From contig NZ_BAAACF010000001.1 in NCBI RefSeq assembly GCF_039521365.1, positions 1,860,001 to 1,924,000 of the forward strand: DNA of 64,000 nt. Reading direction: 5' to 3'. The notes under the pieces were generated by a model, which made no database searches, was not told the DNA's origin, and saw only the letters and a list, made by a program, of their open reading frames with translations. Shown here piece by piece: positions 60,943-64,000 of the stretch. This stretch comes from Clostridium_AW malenominatum. GTDB lineage: Bacteria > Bacillota > Clostridia > Clostridiales > Clostridiaceae. The position numbers and the translations under genes are program-made. Positions within the stretch are counted from its first letter, which is position 1. Each line of letters starts with the position of its first letter.

Positions 60943-61234
60943 TTGTATCATCTCCACCTTGCTTCAATGAAACCTCATTTTTATTAAAGCTAAACAAAGG
61001 TTTTGCAATGGCATGTGCTGCAACTAACTCTCCTGTGCTTTGAGCTGCTTCCGAACCTATTTCTAAGGCAATTTTCACAGACTCAATATCTCCTTCAATT
61101 ATTGTGGATACAAGGCCAGAGCCTATCTTTTCCATACGAACCACATCCACATAAGCCATTTTAACCATCATATCTGCTGCTCTAAGTGCAGCAGTGTATC
61201 CTATGGTTTCAATAATTCCCATAGATTTATGCAT
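60935..61234 (-). CDS. BMC-H shell protein with altered C-terminus
   Basis: The 99-residue product begins MHKSMGIIETIGYTAALRAADMM and has the KIGSGLVSTIIEGD pore segment and ELVAAHAIAKP. The usual RPH segment near the end is replaced by KPLFSFNKNEVSLKQGG, so the outer edge of the hexamer should differ. Start at the ATG six bases after GAGGTG. Confidence 0.93.
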   Translation of the reverse strand: MHKSMGIIETIGYTAALRAADMMVKMAYVDVVRMEKIGSGLVSTIIEGDIESVKIALEIGSEAAQSTGELVAAHAIAKPLFSFNKNEVSLKQGGDDTNE

Positions 61235-61261
61235 TGTTTTCACCTCAAAGCTTAACTATAT

Positions 61262-61585
61262 TTATTTCTTTTTTACTTTTCCAACATTAAGAATATCTTG
61301 TAAATCCTCGTGGTAGGAAGGTATGCATGAAGTCAATATTTCTTCTTTAGGAATATATCCACTTGCTACCTCTCTAGCTACTTCTAAGGCTACGTTTACA
61401 TCGCTTACACTTCCTATAAATTTAACTTGTACAACTACAGGTATGAAAGCTCCATCTCCCCCTTTGGGGTTATTACAATCCATAGCCATTATTTTTATAT
61501 CAGCAGACTTACAAGCTTTATCCATAGCAGCTAAAGCTACACTATAACCTTGAACTTCTAAAAGACCCAATGCTTTTTTATTCAT
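61262..61585 (-). CDS. Divergent BMC-H shell protein with insert at the pore loop
   Basis: The 107-residue BMC-domain protein begins MNKKALGLLEVQGYSVALAAMDKACKSA. The pore region DCNNPKGGDGAFIPVVVQVKFIG is longer than the normal KIGSGLV form and contains Asp and a bulky IPV, so the channel is likely of different size or charge. The C-terminus SCIPSYHEDLQDIL also departs from the norm. Start follows AGGTG. Confidence 0.9.
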   Translation of the reverse strand: MNKKALGLLEVQGYSVALAAMDKACKSADIKIMAMDCNNPKGGDGAFIPVVVQVKFIGSVSDVNVALEVAREVASGYIPKEEILTSCIPSYHEDLQDILNVGKVKKK

Positions 61586-61601
61586 ATTTTTCACCTATTA
61601 T

Positions 61602-63149
61602 TTAAATTATTCTAAAGCCGCCTTCTGCAAGTACACATCTACGTTTTCTAGTGAAGTTTTTAGCAGAAGTTAATCCTTCTCCTGTAGGTCCTGCAATAGA
61701 CATAGTGGTATATCCTTCTCCATCTGCCCCTACTCCCGCTAAGGAAGAAGCATTTTTCACAAAAATCGTTGTGCCAATTGCTTTAGCAAACTTAGTTAAA
61801 TTATCTATATTTCTTGAATGCATCATAGCTGTATGCCTATTTCCGTGTTCTGCTTCTACAGCTAAATCTATAGCTTCATCTACATTCTTAACTCTTACTA
61901 TAGGCATAACAGGCATCATTTGTTCTAACTGAACAAATGGATGATTAAAGTCTGCTTCAAAAATTAAAAGCTCTACTTTTTTATCTACTGTCACTCCCAT
62001 TTTTTCTAAGAACAACTTAGCGTCTTTTCCTACCCATTCTTTTGCCACATGCCATTCTCTCTTATTATCAAGGGAACATCCTCTAGCAACGCTGTTTACA
62101 TTTTCCTCTAATGCAAAACTCATAACCATTTCTAATTCCTTTTTAGATAGCATGTAAGCACCGTTGTTTAACATGTGAAATATTAAATCATCAGCTACTT
62201 TATCCACTACAAATACTTCTTTTTCCGCTATACAAAGTATGTTGTTATCAAAGGAAGCCCCTTTAATTATTTCTTTAGCTGCATGTTCTATATCTGCAGT
62301 TTCATCTACTATAACTGGAGGGTTGCCAGCTCCTGCTCCTATAGCTTTTTTACCAGACTGTAATAAAGTTTTTACTAATCCTGGCCCTCCTGTTCCTACA
62401 AGCATTCTTATTTTAGGATGGCTAGTTAGAAGACTTAACGTGTCCATAGTAGGGTCTTTAACCATATTGATTAAATTGGTTGGTCCACCTGCTTTTGATA
62501 CGGTTTTATTTAAAAGTTCAACTACATTTGCGCAAGATTTTTTCGAAGAAGGGTGAACGTTAAATACTACTGAATTACCTGCTGCAATCATACCTATAGA
62601 ATTACATATTATAGTTTCTATAGGGTTAGTAACAGGAGTAACAGCTCCAATAACTCCAAAAGGTCCTTGTTCTACTATAGTTAATCCGTTATCACCTGAG
62701 AAAGCTTCTGTTGTTAAATCCTCTGTACCTGGAGTCTTTGTTGCTGTTAACTCTAACTTTGCAACCTTGTGTTCATATCTTCCAAGCTTTGTTTCTTCAT
62801 AAACCATTCTTCCAAGAGATTCTTTGTTATCTAGTACAACTTCTCTAATAGCCTTTATGATTCTTTCTCTGTCTTGCACATTATAATTTTTAGCAAAATT
62901 CTTTTGTGCTTTATCCGCAGCTTCAATAGCTTGTCCCATGTCTTCAAATACACCAGTTATACTATCCGTAGGGCTTGTATAAGCTGTGCTTTCAGCAGAT
63001 ATCTTGCTCCCGGCCATGTTAATTTCTTTTAAAGTTTCTATGTTTACATCACTAATCTTTGCTTCCTTGGTATTTTCTGTTTTAGAAATATTTTCAATTA
63101 CCTGTTCTACTATACGTTGCAAATCCATTTCTGTTATATTCACCTTCAA
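61602..63149 (-). CDS. CoA-acylating aldehyde dehydrogenase (PduP/EutE-like) with N-terminal encapsulation peptide
   Basis: The enzyme oxidises an aldehyde such as propanal, acetaldehyde or lactaldehyde to its acyl-CoA with NAD+. The product of about 515 residues has Cys306 in DNNILCIAEKE, with GPFGVIGAVTPVTNP and GTGGPGLVKTLL around the nucleotide site. An N-terminal amphipathic helix, MDLQRIVEQVIENISK, plus a linker is the usual BMC cargo tag. Start is TTG at 63149, 8 bases after AGGAGG; a GTG three codons upstream overlaps that site. Confidence 0.93.
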   Translation of the reverse strand: MKVNITEMDLQRIVEQVIENISKTENTKEAKISDVNIETLKEINMAGSKISAESTAYTSPTDSITGVFEDMGQAIEAADKAQKNFAKNYNVQDRERIIKAIREVVLDNKESLGRMVYEETKLGRYEHKVAKLELTATKTPGTEDLTTEAFSGDNGLTIVEQGPFGVIGAVTPVTNPIETIICNSIGMIAAGNSVVFNVHPSSKKSCANVVELLNKTVSKAGGPTNLINMVKDPTMDTLSLLTSHPKIRMLVGTGGPGLVKTLLQSGKKAIGAGAGNPPVIVDETADIEHAAKEIIKGASFDNNILCIAEKEVFVVDKVADDLIFHMLNNGAYMLSKKELEMVMSFALEENVNSVARGCSLDNKREWHVAKEWVGKDAKLFLEKMGVTVDKKVELLIFEADFNHPFVQLEQMMPVMPIVRVKNVDEAIDLAVEAEHGNRHTAMMHSRNIDNLTKFAKAIGTTIFVKNASSLAGVGADGEGYTTMSIAGPTGEGLTSAKNFTRKRRCVLAEGGFRII

Positions 63150-63161
63150 GAGGTACACCTC

Positions 63162-63941
63162 CTATTTGCTTAAATTTCTTATAACTTGTTCTGTAACTTT
63201 AGCAATTATATCTCTCATAGCTCCATCTTTATCATTTAATTCTTCTTTTTCTTCTACCTTGCAAGGCGGAACTCCACCAGTCTTTATACCCATTTTTTCT
63301 CTTATCTTTAAAAGCTCACTAACTTGGTTGCAGCTTAACTCATTTGCTCTATTTATTATGTTACCAGTATACATAAGTATTAAAGCATAATGTTCAAGAG
63401 ATTCCATTCTATACCAAGCTTCCATAACATCTTTTCCCCAAGTTAAAGCTCCATGATTAGCTAATAGCACTGCATTATAATCCCTACAATAAGGCGCTAT
63501 AGAATCTGGCACTTCTTGACTACCTGGTGTTGCATAAGGTGCTACTGGCACATTTCCAAGCAATACTACCGCTTCTGGCAAAACAGCTTTATCCAACTGA
63601 ATTCCTGCTATAGCAAATGATGTAGCCACTGGTGGGTGAGCATGCACAACTCCATTTACCTCAGGATTTTCATTATATACTCTAAGGTGCATTTTCACCT
63701 CTGAAGAAGGCTTATTTTTACCAGAAATTATATTGCCTTTTAAATCCATTTTAACAAGCATATCTGGAGTCATAAATCCTTTACTCACACCTGTAGGAGT
63801 ACACCATATAGCATTGGGTCCGCACTTTGCAGAAATATTCCCATCGTTAGCTGCTACAAAATTTCTACTGTACATTCTTCTTCCTATTTCACATATCATA
63901 TTTTTTGCTTCAAAATCAGAATAATATTTGCCTTTTAACAA
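63162..63941 (-). CDS. Class II aldolase (fuculose/rhamnulose phosphate type) with C-terminal encapsulation-like helix
   Basis: The product of about 259 residues has class II aldolase motifs: NFVAANDGNISAK, TPTGVSKGFM, SSEVKMHLRVY, VVHAHPPVATSFA (zinc His residues) and LLANHGALTWG. Relatives cleave fuculose-1-phosphate or rhamnulose-1-phosphate to dihydroxyacetone phosphate and lactaldehyde. The C-terminal DIIAKVTEQVIRNLSK resembles the aldehyde dehydrogenase tag and PduL tag, consistent with import into the shell. The start is placed at TTG 63941, 7 bases after GGAGG; an in-frame ATG at 63959 would contain that site. Confidence 0.88.
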   Translation of the reverse strand: MLKGKYYSDFEAKNMICEIGRRMYSRNFVAANDGNISAKCGPNAIWCTPTGVSKGFMTPDMLVKMDLKGNIISGKNKPSSEVKMHLRVYNENPEVNGVVHAHPPVATSFAIAGIQLDKAVLPEAVVLLGNVPVAPYATPGSQEVPDSIAPYCRDYNAVLLANHGALTWGKDVMEAWYRMESLEHYALILMYTGNIINRANELSCNQVSELLKIREKMGIKTGGVPPCKVEEKEELNDKDGAMRDIIAKVTEQVIRNLSK

Positions 63942-64000
63942 TTCATATCCTCCTCTCATAATTCAACTTCAATCAATATAAAACTCGAATAAACCAAATT

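Noticed and set aside
1..64000. CRISPR arrays, tRNA or rRNA genes, insertion sequences, prophage
   Set aside because: Looked for on both strands; no repeat-spacer pattern, cloverleaf, rRNA core sequence, transposase or phage gene was recognised.

Overview
The window is AT-rich and reads as chromosomal DNA of a low-GC anaerobic Firmicute, most likely Clostridium sensu lato. The signs are strong AGGAGG-type ribosome binding sites, frequent TTG and GTG starts, T-box and SAM-I leaders, a YtaF-type sporulation membrane protein, an EtfAB/acyl-CoA dehydrogenase set, and histidine fermentation through formiminoglutamate and tetrahydrofolate. No rRNA, tRNA, CRISPR array, insertion sequence or prophage was seen. 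The genus is an inference from gene content, and no species is claimed.

Layout. (1) 1-1030: the 5' part of a branched-chain amino acid ABC transporter binding lipoprotein behind a T-box leader whose best-fitting specifier is CUC (Leu). (2) 1.5-3.9 kb: a VanW/G5 cell-surface protein and two small unknown proteins. (3) 4.0-8.6 kb: a SAM-I riboswitch operon metF-luxS-metH reactivation protein-metH, with methionine synthase split into two genes. (4) 8.6-10.4 kb: DsrE-like, DUF2284 and metallophosphoesterase genes. (5) 10.4-19.1 kb: a sigma54 activator divergent from a crotonase gene, then a GntP permease, CoA-transferase, acyl-CoA dehydrogenase and EtfBA operon. Both transcripts have good -24/-12 promoters. 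(6) 19.1-22.6 kb: HutD, a dicarboxylate/amino acid:cation symporter and a MATE exporter. (7) 22.7-30.5 kb: an apparent hydroxy-acid catabolic operon with two-subunit aconitase X, a TRAP transporter, a LarA-like nickel racemase homologue, a GntR regulator and a D-2-hydroxyacid dehydrogenase. (8) 30.6-41.7 kb: a complete hut (histidine to glutamate) regulon with its own sigma54 activator, two -24/-12 promoters and four copies of a 17-bp palindrome. (9) 41.9-51.5 kb: assorted genes including YtaF, an exonuclease, a BFD-like ferredoxin, an unusual class I isoprenoid synthase-like protein, a decayed alpha/beta hydrolase, a metallophosphoesterase/MFS/HTH set and a MASE3 histidine kinase. (10) 51.7-54.9 kb: ApbE with two secreted FMN-domain-like lipoproteins. 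(11) 55.0-64.0 kb: a bacterial microcompartment (BMC) locus with class II aldolase, CoA-acylating aldehyde dehydrogenase, PduL, five BMC-H proteins and one vertex protein. It also holds a solute-binding-like protein without a signal peptide, an NADH oxidase/CoA-disulfide reductase-like flavoprotein and a CoA-transferase pair that lacks the usual catalytic glutamate. The locus runs off the right edge.

How the parts work together. Several fermentation modules are each controlled by a different sensing device: a T-box (uncharged tRNA), a SAM riboswitch, two PAS-type sigma54 activators with distinct palindromic sites, and a GntR repressor with a likely operator across the -10 box. The least explained units are the AcnX/LarA/TRAP operon, the accessory proteins of the BMC locus, the isoprenoid synthase-like gene and the duplicated FMN-like lipoprotein.
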